The notes under the pieces: generated by a model
Databases searched by the model: none
What the model saw: only the letters and a program-made list of their open reading frames with translations
What the model was told of the DNA's origin: nothing
IMG/VR virus record: IMGVR_UViG_3300006802_000017
Location: 1-42,320 of that record
Direction: 5' to 3' (one strand)
DNA length: 42,320 bases
From: a virus
Position numbers and translations under genes: made by a program
Part shown: positions 1 through 7,785 of the stretch, one piece after another
Numbering within the stretch: the stretch's first letter is position 1
How the letters are laid out: every line of letters begins with the position of its first letter

Positions 1-123
1 GGCAGTAGTGGATGCCATAAAAACGCTGCACACATGGGGAACCAAGGAGGTTGATACGCAAAAGTGCATCCTGATTACTATGCAGTCATGGGAGAGACTT
101 GAAGAAGCGTTTGCCGCACTGGA
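1..123. repeat. terminal direct repeat, left copy
   Basis: These 123 bases are identical to 42198-42320. The repeat lies inside a protein-coding gene that reads through the join, so it is most simply the overlap left when a circular or circularly permuted genome is written as a line. A true packaged terminal repeat cannot be excluded from sequence alone. The non-redundant unit is 42197 bp. Confidence 0.97.
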
Positions 124-139
124 TGAAAAACAGCGTTAG
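1..139 (+). CDS. 3' part of a 72-aa coiled-coil early protein spanning the genome join
   Basis: Reading frame 2 is open from the window edge to TAG at 137-139. It continues the gene that begins at ATG 42118 at the other end, and the joined protein is 72 aa. The N-terminal half is a charged heptad-like helix (ELQAENERL). The C-terminal half has no motif I recognise. It is the last gene of the plus-strand early operon. Its stop overlaps by two bases the stop of the convergent late gene ending at 136, with no terminator between them. Function unknown. Confidence 0.8.
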   Translation, partial: AVVDAIKTLHTWGTKEVDTQKCILITMQSWERLEEAFAALDEKQR

Positions 140-390
140 GGGTGTGCCTGAGTGTCTCGCCCCATGTGTACGTTTAGTTGCTGCTCAATCCTGTCGAGGC
201 GTTCCTCAATCTCCTCAAATTTTGTGTTCGGTTTCTGCACCTCTGCCTGAAGGTAGGCAACGTCAACCGACAGTTTTGCCACAGCAATAGCTGTCTGCTG
301 CGTTGTAGATCCTACCCACAATAACAAGGCCACAACAACCAAAACAATCACAGTTTGTGCGTGGCGTTCCAATCGCTGCCCGTCATCCAT
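136..390 (-). CDS. small membrane-anchored coiled-coil protein, end of lysis cassette
   Basis: An 84-aa protein with a short N-terminal cytoplasmic segment, one strong transmembrane helix at about residues 13-28 (TVIVLVVVALLLWVG), and a long heptad-patterned helix at about residues 45-75 (FEEIEERLDRIEQQL). This layout is seen in phage XhlA-like lysis accessory proteins and inner-membrane spanin subunits, but I see no diagnostic motif. It is the last gene of the late operon and starts 3 nt after the stop of the similarly built 79-aa gene. A lysis or membrane role is inferred from position and topology only. Confidence 0.75.
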   Translation of the reverse strand: MDDGQRLERHAQTVIVLVVVALLLWVGSTTQQTAIAVAKLSVDVAYLQAEVQKPNTKFEEIEERLDRIEQQLNVHMGRDTQAHP

Positions 391-393
391 GAG

Positions 394-633
394 TTAATCC
401 TCAAGCAAAATATCGACGATCCTCTCAATTTTGCTATCCATTCTGTCCCTATCCTCCCGGTGCGTTTGCTTTTGCTCGTCGAGTTTTTCCTCAAGGGAAG
501 CGATACGCACATCCGACGGTATGTTCATGCTCTCAAGGTGTTGCCTGATCCGCAGCTCGGCAAACACACCAACAGCCACGCTGGCGATACCGATTAAGCC
601 AATCAAGCCGCCGTTTTCCTTAATCCAGTTCAC
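394..633 (-). CDS. membrane-anchored coiled-coil protein, possible i-spanin-like lysis factor
   Basis: A 79-aa protein with a glycine-rich hydrophobic helix at about residues 8-26 (GLIGLIGIASVAVGVFAEL) followed by a charged helix predicted to form a coiled coil (SLEEKLDEQKQTHREDRD). N-in/C-out topology with a periplasmic coiled coil is the arrangement of Rz-type inner-membrane spanins. The start overlaps the end of the preceding 204-aa gene by 4 nt, which suggests translational coupling. No cysteine or proline-rich tail supports an exact spanin assignment, so the call rests on topology and on the adjacent holin/endolysin. Confidence 0.75.
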   Translation of the reverse strand: MNWIKENGGLIGLIGIASVAVGVFAELRIRQHLESMNIPSDVRIASLEEKLDEQKQTHREDRDRMDSKIERIVDILLED

Positions 634-1244
634 TTGACCACCTCCCGAAGCTGGGCTTTTTGCTCGGCAGTCAACCCGCCCTTCTCAACCACCTCCCGCC
701 TTACTACTGGCCTTGGGGCAGGTTTGTTGAGCGCAGCTTCCATTGCGGCGATCTTGGCCCGCAGCTCCTCCACCAGAACCATTTGCTCCAAGTGAAGCTC
801 CTGTTCTTCGTCGAGATGGGTGTCAGCCATCGGCTGTGCCGGTGAGGACGCCGTGCTTAACGCTAGGCACTTATCTCCAAGTTTCTGGCGGTATGACTTA
901 ACAGAGCATCGAAGCTCCGCTGCTGCCTTGTGTAACCCCTTTGCATCCAGCGAATCGGCTAGACAAAACCAGTTTGGTTTGCTGTCTTGATATATCAGAA
1001 CCTGCCAGCTCCGGTAGCATTGAGCAATATCAACGTCACCAAGACCAAGGCCGTAAGCTCTGGATGAGTTTGAAATACTGCTATTGACATCGACAGGGCT
1101 ATCAACAGAAACACTCGTTGTAACGCTCGGAACACCATCGACACCACCGTAGTCGTTGCAGTTACGGTTGCCACGGCAGTCATCTTGGGCGTAAGCGACG
1201 CCGCTTAGTAGCAAGAGAATTGGCAGTAACCTCATATCAGCCAC
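630..1244 (-). CDS. secreted protein of the lysis cassette, unknown function
   Basis: The 204-aa reading frame carries a clear Sec signal peptide (MRLLPILLLLSGVAYA, cleavage predicted before QDD). A cysteine-containing mature part follows (CRGNRNC near the new N-terminus, and later pairs around WFCLA and LRCSV). A proline/alanine linker and a charged C-terminal helix (LVEELRAKIAAMEAAL) come last. The start is uncertain: GTG at 1244 lies 4 nt after a GGAG, while ATG at 1235 begins directly with the signal peptide. The gene overlaps the holin gene by 8 nt. Export and paired cysteines suggest a disulfide-bonded periplasmic protein. I do not recognise a family. Confidence 0.8.
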   Translation of the reverse strand: MADMRLLPILLLLSGVAYAQDDCRGNRNCNDYGGVDGVPSVTTSVSVDSPVDVNSSISNSSRAYGLGLGDVDIAQCYRSWQVLIYQDSKPNWFCLADSLDAKGLHKAAAELRCSVKSYRQKLGDKCLALSTASSPAQPMADTHLDEEQELHLEQMVLVEELRAKIAAMEAALNKPAPRPVVRREVVEKGGLTAEQKAQLREVVK

Positions 1245-1680
1245 CGGGCTCCATATCGCCCTTCTTTATGCCGGTTCTGGCCACTCCGAGTCGTTTTTCG
1301 TAGGTACGCAGTCCACCCAAGCCAAGCATTCCGAGGAGAATAGTCGTGAGTTCACCTGTGTCAAGCGTAGGCACTCCCGCCAGATCGACTCCATAGAGGT
1401 AGGCGAGCCAATTTGCAATCGGCTGTATAATGAAATTCCAGCCGAGGGCAGCACTAGAAACCCATCCAATTGAGGGTCGCCACCCAGCCACAAAGATACT
1501 TCCATGCTGGGCCTCCGCTTTGTTGATTTCCAGTTGGCCTTGGACCAGCGAGGTCATTGCAGCCAACATCTGACCTTCAATCTGCTCCTTTGCTCTGGCC
1601 CGCTCATTGGGGTCAGGAATCCTGTCAATCAGTGGCCCAATGATTGGGCCGATCATACTTTTGATGAGATCGCCTATCAC
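1237..1680 (-). CDS. holin, GTA-holin/3TM-like
   Basis: A 147-aa protein with an amphipathic N-terminal part (MIGDLIKSMIGPIIGPLID), a charged helix, and then the signature of the three-transmembrane holins first described from gene transfer agents (PF11351-type): residues AGWRPSIGWVSSAALGWNF, a second hydrophobic stretch IIQPIANWLAYLYG, and a third TTILLGMLGLGGL, ending in a basic tail. Such proteins accumulate in the inner membrane and release the endolysin or trigger lysis. It lies 76 nt downstream of the endolysin gene and has a strong purine-rich ribosome site (AGGAGGGG) just upstream. The family match is from memory of the motif; the role agrees with the context. Confidence 0.85.
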   Translation of the reverse strand: MIGDLIKSMIGPIIGPLIDRIPDPNERARAKEQIEGQMLAAMTSLVQGQLEINKAEAQHGSIFVAGWRPSIGWVSSAALGWNFIIQPIANWLAYLYGVDLAGVPTLDTGELTTILLGMLGLGGLRTYEKRLGVARTGIKKGDMEPGG

Positions 1681-1756
1681 TTTCCCCTCCTAAACGGGGG
1701 CGACAACCCCTCGGTTTTGGTGAGCGCTACCAGCGCCGCAAGGACCGCCGCCCCAC

Positions 1757-2206
1757 TTACGCTAATCGTCTTACACCCAATACATCGTCCAGAGGGTAAC
1801 GGGATACCTTTACAGTGTTCGATTGATTGCCGCCAAGCACCTCAATGTATTCCCTTCCGTGGCCGACGTAAAAGCCAACATGACCCGGAGCTTCAATTAT
1901 TTCTGGTCCGGGCTGAGGGTCCGGGCCTCGCTTCAATACAACAACATCAAACCCCACGCATGACTCGTCAGGCCCTACAGGCTCCCCGACTTGCAGCCAT
2001 GATCTTGCCCGCAATGATTTACTACGGGGCAACCGAAGCAGCCAGCAAATGTAGTTCACAAATGCGGAACACCACGGGACCTCATCGTTTTCCGGCCAAT
2101 CATTGTCAAGCTTCAGCATCGACATAATCATCGGATTATCGACGTTACCCGCCATTTCTTTGGTCCCTATGAACCGTTCTGCCAACTTGTATGCTGTAAT
2201 AATCAT
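1757..2206 (-). CDS. endolysin, TIGR02594/NlpC-P60-like cysteine peptidase
   Basis: A 149-aa protein matching the phage TIGR02594-type peptidoglycan peptidases. The catalytic cysteine is in PWCSAFVNY (C46), the catalytic histidine in APGHVGFYVG (H109), and a polar third residue is likely in GGNQSN (about residues 125-130). The fold is NlpC/P60/CHAP-like and would cleave peptide cross-links of the cell wall. There is no signal peptide, so release would depend on the neighbouring holin. The ATG overlaps the stop of the 44-aa membrane protein gene (ATGA), so the two are probably translated together. It could be structural in other phages; here the lysis context is strong. Confidence 0.9.
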   Translation of the reverse strand: MIITAYKLAERFIGTKEMAGNVDNPMIMSMLKLDNDWPENDEVPWCSAFVNYICWLLRLPRSKSLRARSWLQVGEPVGPDESCVGFDVVVLKRGPDPQPGPEIIEAPGHVGFYVGHGREYIEVLGGNQSNTVKVSRYPLDDVLGVRRLA

Positions 2207-2337
2207 TTGGGCTTCTTCGGTATGCCATCTCCGGGCTTCGGCGCGCTACCGCCCTTTGTTTTCCTGTTAGCGCGTATCGCCAGTGCGACAATTAAAAAAA
2301 CTACTGCACCTATAATTACTAATGCTTCGGGTTGCAT
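2203..2337 (-). CDS. 44-aa single-span membrane protein, holin-like or lysis accessory
   Basis: A short gene reading ATG 2337 to TGA 2203. The protein has one N-terminal hydrophobic helix at about residues 5-21 (ALVIIGAVVFLIVALAI) and a lysine/proline-rich cytoplasmic tail ending GIPKKPK. GGAGGC lies upstream, 4 nt from the ATG. The stop overlaps the endolysin start in an ATGA. Small one-span basic proteins immediately before an endolysin are often pinholin- or antiholin-like. Here the function is inferred only from position, and the main 3TM holin lies downstream. Confidence 0.7.
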   Translation of the reverse strand: MQPEALVIIGAVVFLIVALAIRANRKTKGGSAPKPGDGIPKKPK

Positions 2338-2370
2338 GAAAGCCTCCTATTTCAGGTGTAAAGATTTACA

Positions 2371-2862
2371 CTACGGTCCAACCGCAATGTTGTACTTGTA
2401 GTAGCCCGTCGCAACAATTCCGACATCACTTTCCGTTGTTGATATTTCCACCTTGTAGGTGCCGTTTTGGACGAATGTATCGAAGGCTGGGACCGACTGA
2501 GTGTGATAGCAGTACCTTTGGCTTGCCAACGTGCCCCACGTGCCAACAGCCGGACTGACATTATTAGCCGCAGTTCCGGAATCCAGAGTCAGGCGCATGT
2601 AATAAGTGCCAACGGGCGCCCCGTTGGGGTCATACCATTCATCAGGCGTTGGGTTGAACTCGGTCTGAGTCCCGTTGATATATTCGTCAACGCTGCCGTC
2701 TGTCTGAAAAATCCAGCCAGCAACAGCAGTAGGTAAACCAGACGGGTCCGTGGTACGAAAGTCATTAGACTGGTTTGGCGATCCTGAGCTACCGGACAGG
2801 TTGATATTGTCGGCAGCTGTCGAACCGGCGTTCAAACTAAAGGCTGCTAGAAGAATGCTCAT
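2371..2862 (-). CDS. virion-associated beta-rich protein downstream of the tail fibre
   Basis: A 163-aa protein rich in Ser, Thr, Gly, Asn and Tyr with the alternating pattern of a beta-sandwich (YYMRLTLDSG, YKVEISTTESDVGIVATGYYKYNI). It has no transmembrane span. The first residues (MSILLAAFSLNAGS) are mildly hydrophobic but do not form a convincing signal peptide. It starts within the last 4 nt of the tail-fibre gene, so it may be a fibre-tip, fibre-assembly or receptor-contact protein. I do not recognise a family. Confidence 0.7.
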   Translation of the reverse strand: MSILLAAFSLNAGSTAADNINLSGSSGSPNQSNDFRTTDPSGLPTAVAGWIFQTDGSVDEYINGTQTEFNPTPDEWYDPNGAPVGTYYMRLTLDSGTAANNVSPAVGTWGTLASQRYCYHTQSVPAFDTFVQNGTYKVEISTTESDVGIVATGYYKYNIAVGP

Positions 2863-4151
2863 GCTGTCGTGATGTTCGGTCCATCAATGTAGTAATTGGT
2901 GTCGCTCTGTTTCCACCATGTATAGCTGCCGTCGGTCACTTCCAGATTCGCAGCCGCCGTGTGGTCAACGTAGGCGCTTCCGTCCCAGTACGTGAGCGTA
3001 ACGCCGGTCCCTGCATCCAAGGTCAGGGTTCCACTGGAAACACCGCACCGAATATGGCCGTAGGCATCAACCGGGATATCGCCATCGTTGTTGAAGAATA
3101 TGCTGCGCTCTGTGGCCTCGTCATAAAACAGGGTCTTACCCTGATCGCCTATGGCAAGCGTATGGTTACCACCTGACACAGCAGCTCGGGGCAGGAGGTT
3201 GAAGCCAACGCCACGGAGGTTGTTGTCAGGCCCAAGAACTACTGCACCAGAGCAACTGTCAGCAGCGTTGTAGCTGTTCGTTTCAAAGTTGACGGTATTG
3301 TCAGCGGCATGCTTGATAGTGGCTTTGCCGTCCGGGTCGGAAGTAAACAGGAGACGCCCAGAACCAGCCGAGTTATTGGCGGTAAGGGTAATGGTGCCGC
3401 TATTGATGAGGTTATTCAGGCGCAAGTCTTGGGCAATATGCCCCATCGTGCCCCTAGTTGTTCCGTCCGAGTGCTTCAGGTAAACGCTGCGGACCTCATT
3501 GTCGGCGTTGCCATCGCTGTATAGCGACAGCACTCCTGTTGCGAGCGCCTCTGCTCGTTTCGTTGTCTCGTTGAAATACAGTGCCGCGACCTGCGTATCG
3601 TCGGTGTAAACCGTCTCAGAACTTGGCGACATCAGCACCCAGCGATCTGGCGTAGCATTTGCGTCGTAGATTACTTCGTAAAAGCCGCCGGTAATTATTT
3701 CGCCACCAGCCAAGGCGGAGCCGTCTGCCTTCTGTACCGCTATTGCACCCAATCCATTGACGTTAAGGGTGGTAGCTCCGGTGTTCGCGGCTGAGGCCCT
3801 GAACACAAACCGCTGCCCCTCGGCATAGGCCGAGATAGCGGGGCTGGGTGTAATCACATACGCATCGGCTGAGCCAGTATCAACGTAGAAACTCAGGTGC
3901 TGGTCAATGACATCAGCAGCCGAAGCGTAATCAGTCAGCGCCGCTGCGTTGCCAACGCCTGTATGCCTGTTCCCGCCCATAGGAAGGTTGCCAGTCGCTG
4001 CGTTCTGACCAGCTTTATGGAGACAAGCGTTGATGCCAGCTTCAAAATTGTCGTCCTCGGCATCCATCCTGCTTGCTTCGATATTGATTGCCGAGCCAGC
4101 ATCGTCGGTCCAGTCGTGAACCCGAGTGAATGTTCCTCCGCTCCATCCCAT
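2859..4151 (-). CDS. tail fibre / receptor-binding protein
   Basis: A 430-aa protein. The N-terminal section (FTRVHDWTDDAGSAINIEASRMDAEDDNFEAGIN) is a virion-attachment module I recognise from many phage tail fibres. It is followed by the often-seen fibre motif GANTGATTLNVNGLG-like (here AANTGATTLNVNGLGAI, about residues 117-135) and then serine/threonine- and glycine-rich beta structure. The C-terminal section (TLDAGTGVTLTYWDGSA, about 375 on) resembles beta-rich tip domains. Position after the ejection-protein genes and before lysis genes is usual for the fibre of podovirus-like phages. No peptidase, lyase or chaperone domain is obvious. Confidence 0.82.
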   Translation of the reverse strand: MGWSGGTFTRVHDWTDDAGSAINIEASRMDAEDDNFEAGINACLHKAGQNAATGNLPMGGNRHTGVGNAAALTDYASAADVIDQHLSFYVDTGSADAYVITPSPAISAYAEGQRFVFRASAANTGATTLNVNGLGAIAVQKADGSALAGGEIITGGFYEVIYDANATPDRWVLMSPSSETVYTDDTQVAALYFNETTKRAEALATGVLSLYSDGNADNEVRSVYLKHSDGTTRGTMGHIAQDLRLNNLINSGTITLTANNSAGSGRLLFTSDPDGKATIKHAADNTVNFETNSYNAADSCSGAVVLGPDNNLRGVGFNLLPRAAVSGGNHTLAIGDQGKTLFYDEATERSIFFNNDGDIPVDAYGHIRCGVSSGTLTLDAGTGVTLTYWDGSAYVDHTAAANLEVTDGSYTWWKQSDTNYYIDGPNITTA

Positions 4152-4161
4152 GATTTATCTC

Positions 4162-6345
4162 CTATAGAACCGGATGATCGTACATTCCAGCTACGGCTTG
4201 CTTCAGTTCCGGCCCTGCTGGGAATTTGCCGGTTAGCTCCTTGTGTATTTCTGGGTAGTTCTGTGAAAGGTATCGTGTCATCAACAGGTTGGCTACATGC
4301 AAAACCTGTTGCCCTTCCTTCGTCGCGAAATCGTCAACGTGCGCCGCCATCTTTATTAAGTTGGTGCCACCTTTCGTGGTGAGCAACATGCGCGCGCCGA
4401 ATACCGTCGCCAGATATGGAAGCATGTTCGGTTCTTCTCCGGTGCCGCCTGTGGCTTGACTCAAGGCAAAACCAACACCACCAATAGCGCCAAAACCGCC
4501 AACCATGCCACCAACAGCGCCCATATCAGACGCGCGCTTGTTTGCTCGGTAGGCTAGGTCGGTCAGGGTTGAAAACCCCTCAAGGATTTCCTGCTGTTCC
4601 TTGTTGAATACTACGCCCCAATGTTTTTGCATTTTGGCGAGTTCATCGGCAAATCCGTGTGGGTTGATGAAGTATGCCCCGTCGGTTGCTTTGTCCATTG
4701 CCTCCCGAAGCATCAGGCCGCGAACAATCTGAATGCCCTCCGGGGTAATCATTTCGCTGTCAATCGGGGAATCAACGGTTACAGATATTGCCCGCTTTGA
4801 TCCCGGCCTGTTATTACGAACGTTGTAGGGCCTGCTTTCGACCTTAGCGGTCCTTTTAAGGAAATCCTCAACGACGCTATCTATTGCAAAATCCTCACCT
4901 CTGGTCAGGTCGGACACCACGTTTGATTTATGAAACGGAAGGACCAATCGCTTGAAGGCACCGTTTGCCTCGTCCAGTTGCGTAACCAGATTTTGACCGG
5001 GGATTCTTGTTCGATAAATATGGTTCTCAGCGAAGTCAGCGAAAAACCGCATGTCCTGATAAAGCCCTGCCTCCAACTTATTGAGTGCAGCGCCATATTC
5101 CCGTGTCGTCTCTTTTTTGGCCGCACGTTCCATCTGAACAACGCCCTGCTCTTTGATGCGCCTCAGTAGCCGCGTAGAGTCAGCCCACGTAACCAGCTCA
5201 GGTTTTTGGATATAACCCTCTAGCAGGCTGACCAGCTCCTTGTTCTGGGCCGACTTGGGTAATCTGCGCTCAAGCTCTAACAGCTCTTTTGCCGTCTTAT
5301 ACATATTGCTTAGCCGCATTTTTGGCTGCACGTTCGTCGGCAACTCGTCGAGCCTTCGCCCAACAGCCTCATAGCGCTGAAACACTAAGTCGTAATTCCT
5401 GTGATACTGATTGAACAGCACCTGCCCGAGGCGCTCACGCTGCTGTGTGACATCACCCCTGAAACCAACCCGGCCACCGCTAAAGCGATCAATCAGGTCC
5501 TCCGCTATCCTGTTGAATGTCTCTTTTTGCTTATCACGTTTCCTACCGATACCGAGGAACGGTATGTTATCCAGTGCAGCCTCAATTTTGGCTAGACCCC
5601 TGTAGCCAGTCATTTCTGCGGCTGTAAGCAGTCCAGACGCATCAAACATTTTTTCCATTCTTGTCAGGACAGCGATGCGCTGAATCCGGTCAGCCGATAG
5701 ACGGAAAGCATTGCCGCCAACCCGCATAACGCCTGAAATTGCGTGAGGGGCAATTGCGCCGCTAACAAGACCAAGGGAGATGGCAGTCTCTTTTTCCTCG
5801 TCCGTCATGTAGGTGCTGCTTGCACCGTATAGGCCACCAAGTAGCGACTCTTGCGTGGTGCGCCCAAGCAACTGTAGCTTAGGGTTGGAATGCTTGAAGC
5901 CCTTGCCGCCAAGCGCGGCCTCAGCAACAAATGTCAGCGCGTCACCAGCGAAGGAAGAATATGGAGCCTTCTCCTGTACCGCTGCATTCAAATCATTGAT
6001 TGCAACGCTTCTCTGGCGGGCCTGCTCCTTCATCAGGTCGGTCGGCATGTTGCCGTATGGGGTTGGAACCGTGTTTATGCCAAGCTTCTCTAGCCCCATC
6101 ATCAGAGAATTGCCGAGCCCTAGGACGCGGTTCTCAATGTTCCCCTTTACCTGCTGACCAAATGGACCAAGAAACGGTACATCGGTAAACGCTTCGGCCT
6201 GTTGTTCGGCGCTACGAACCTGACCGGCGCGCTGCTCCAACTCAGCCGCCGCTTCTTTTAGGCCAGCACCACGCTGTATGTTTTTGACAGCTTCCTTTTC
6301 CTCAATCAGCTGCCATAAGCGCTCAAGCTCTTTCCTATCCGCCAT
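4162..6345 (-). CDS. large internal virion / DNA-ejection protein
   Basis: A 727-aa, mostly helical protein with long charged segments (AAAELEQRAGQVRSAEQQAEAF near the N-terminus). It has several glycine/alanine-rich hydrophobic stretches: around residues 175-205 (AISLGLVSGAIAPHAISGVM) and about 605-625 (GAVGGMVGGFGAIGGVGFAL). Large helical proteins with amphipathic or membrane-active segments in this place, third of three after the tail genes, correspond to the ejection proteins of P22-like phages. Those leave the capsid first and make a channel through the envelope. I see no lytic transglycosylase motif. The start overlaps the previous gene by 11 nt. Confidence 0.72.
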   Translation of the reverse strand: MADRKELERLWQLIEEKEAVKNIQRGAGLKEAAAELEQRAGQVRSAEQQAEAFTDVPFLGPFGQQVKGNIENRVLGLGNSLMMGLEKLGINTVPTPYGNMPTDLMKEQARQRSVAINDLNAAVQEKAPYSSFAGDALTFVAEAALGGKGFKHSNPKLQLLGRTTQESLLGGLYGASSTYMTDEEKETAISLGLVSGAIAPHAISGVMRVGGNAFRLSADRIQRIAVLTRMEKMFDASGLLTAAEMTGYRGLAKIEAALDNIPFLGIGRKRDKQKETFNRIAEDLIDRFSGGRVGFRGDVTQQRERLGQVLFNQYHRNYDLVFQRYEAVGRRLDELPTNVQPKMRLSNMYKTAKELLELERRLPKSAQNKELVSLLEGYIQKPELVTWADSTRLLRRIKEQGVVQMERAAKKETTREYGAALNKLEAGLYQDMRFFADFAENHIYRTRIPGQNLVTQLDEANGAFKRLVLPFHKSNVVSDLTRGEDFAIDSVVEDFLKRTAKVESRPYNVRNNRPGSKRAISVTVDSPIDSEMITPEGIQIVRGLMLREAMDKATDGAYFINPHGFADELAKMQKHWGVVFNKEQQEILEGFSTLTDLAYRANKRASDMGAVGGMVGGFGAIGGVGFALSQATGGTGEEPNMLPYLATVFGARMLLTTKGGTNLIKMAAHVDDFATKEGQQVLHVANLLMTRYLSQNYPEIHKELTGKFPAGPELKQAVAGMYDHPVL

Positions 6346-7783
6346 TTCCTAATATCCCGACTGGCAAGCCCTTTTCGCGCTCAAAGGCTCTAACTTCCGC
6401 TGGGCTCATGCCTTCAGCGGCCTTTCTCATTCTTTCGATTTCTGCTGCGTAATTTTCAAGGTACGGAATCCATGCCTTGGGCGGCTCGTTGCTAGGGGTC
6501 TGCCTTACACCACTCCTGATTCGTTGCAGATCATTCATAAACTCAGGTGGTAGCTCCACGTTAATGTCGTTCGCCCTATACATGGAGTAGCGGTTATACA
6601 TCTGGTCGGCAAATGTGATCTTGGCTTCGTTGATAGCTGCCAGCCTTCGATCCTTCGACGGGTTTTGGAGTCCGAGGGACCTGATCTGGTTGAGTACGTC
6701 CATCTCAGACAACCTGCCGCCCGGATCGGCAATTCGCGCCAGTGAGTATGCAATCGAAATTGAGAGCTGCTGGGTTGCCGCATCAAGACGTTGTAGTTGT
6801 TGCCAAGCCGTCATGTTCGCTTCCATCGTTGCTTGCGAGTATTTCTGTCGATCACGGTCTGTGGCGTTTTCAAGGGTGTAGTTTTGGTAAACCCCAAGCT
6901 CTGTGCCGCTAAGCTGGCCGACATCCTCGGCGACCTTGCCTCTGACTAGGACCTGAGTGCGCCCCCATAACACGTTGATGTTGGACCTAAATGCCTCCGC
7001 GATCTGGAAGACCGAGCCAGCGAGGCTTTCCTCTGACTGACCATCAAGCCCTACCAGTTCTTCAAGCCTGTTCAGCTCGCCAAGCGTACTCATGCCAGCG
7101 GCAAACTGCTCTGACAGCTCCATCCTTGATGCCGCTGGAACCTCCTGCGTCTTACTAATTGGCTCGCTCAGCCAGTCGCCACTGACCGGGACAAACTGGT
7201 TGCTCTCATCGGTATAGCCAAGCTGCCCCTGCATGTTCCTCAGGATTTCTGCCTCAAATGGTTCTTGGCCGGGAATGGTAACGACGCGAGGCCCTACAGC
7301 GTCGTAGGGGTCCGTTGGATTACGAGGTGTCAGCTGCTGCGGGGTAATGCCAGCTTGAGCCTTCATTTGCTGCTCAAGGAACCCACCCAAAACGGCCCCG
7401 CGCGTCTGCGGGTCAAGCGCCATCAGCATATCAATCTGCTGTTGCGGAAGGCCGGGTGCTGTCTGTACCTGATTAAACACGCTGGGTACGTCCTGACCAA
7501 GATCGTCTTTCCCGCCCATTCCGGTAATTTCGCTGCTGTAAGCGTATTGCGGGCCAAGCGCCTGCGCAAAAGCCTGCCGCTGCTGTTCGGCGATTTCCTC
7601 CTCCCTTCGTCTCGCCTGATTGTTTATACTGGCTGCGGCCCATGCTTGAGCCAGCTTTGCCCAGCCCTGAGCTGGGTGCGCGATGGGCTCAAAACCAACC
7701 GACATTTTCTGCAACGCATCGGCAAGCGCCCTGCTACGCTCGACCTGTCGTAACTCTGTCTGACCTGTCGTGAGAGTTGCCAT
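6335..7783 (-). CDS. internal virion / DNA-ejection protein
   Basis: A 482-aa, glutamine- and alanine-rich helical protein (NNQARRREEEIAEQQRQAFA near residue 55). It has a middle part of predicted helices and a C-terminal stretch ending AEGMSPAEVRAFEREKGLP. There are no transmembrane spans or catalytic motifs. It is the middle gene of three consecutive helical virion proteins, two bases after the preceding gene's stop, as in the ejection-protein triads of short-tailed phages. A role inside the capsid and in DNA delivery is inferred from composition and order. Confidence 0.7.
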   Translation of the reverse strand: MATLTTGQTELRQVERSRALADALQKMSVGFEPIAHPAQGWAKLAQAWAAASINNQARRREEEIAEQQRQAFAQALGPQYAYSSEITGMGGKDDLGQDVPSVFNQVQTAPGLPQQQIDMLMALDPQTRGAVLGGFLEQQMKAQAGITPQQLTPRNPTDPYDAVGPRVVTIPGQEPFEAEILRNMQGQLGYTDESNQFVPVSGDWLSEPISKTQEVPAASRMELSEQFAAGMSTLGELNRLEELVGLDGQSEESLAGSVFQIAEAFRSNINVLWGRTQVLVRGKVAEDVGQLSGTELGVYQNYTLENATDRDRQKYSQATMEANMTAWQQLQRLDAATQQLSISIAYSLARIADPGGRLSEMDVLNQIRSLGLQNPSKDRRLAAINEAKITFADQMYNRYSMYRANDINVELPPEFMNDLQRIRSGVRQTPSNEPPKAWIPYLENYAAEIERMRKAAEGMSPAEVRAFEREKGLPVGILGNGG

Positions 7784-7785
7784 GC

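Noticed and set aside
1-123. T7-like packaged terminal repeat
   Set aside because: The repeat sits inside a gene and away from the terminase genes, and the portal is P22-like. A circular-assembly overlap is the simpler reading, though physical ends were not measured.
1681-1756. Short hydrophobic minus-strand frame (SGAAVLAALVAL) between endolysin and holin genes
   Set aside because: No ATG, GTG or TTG with a ribosome site opens this frame, so it is probably chance.
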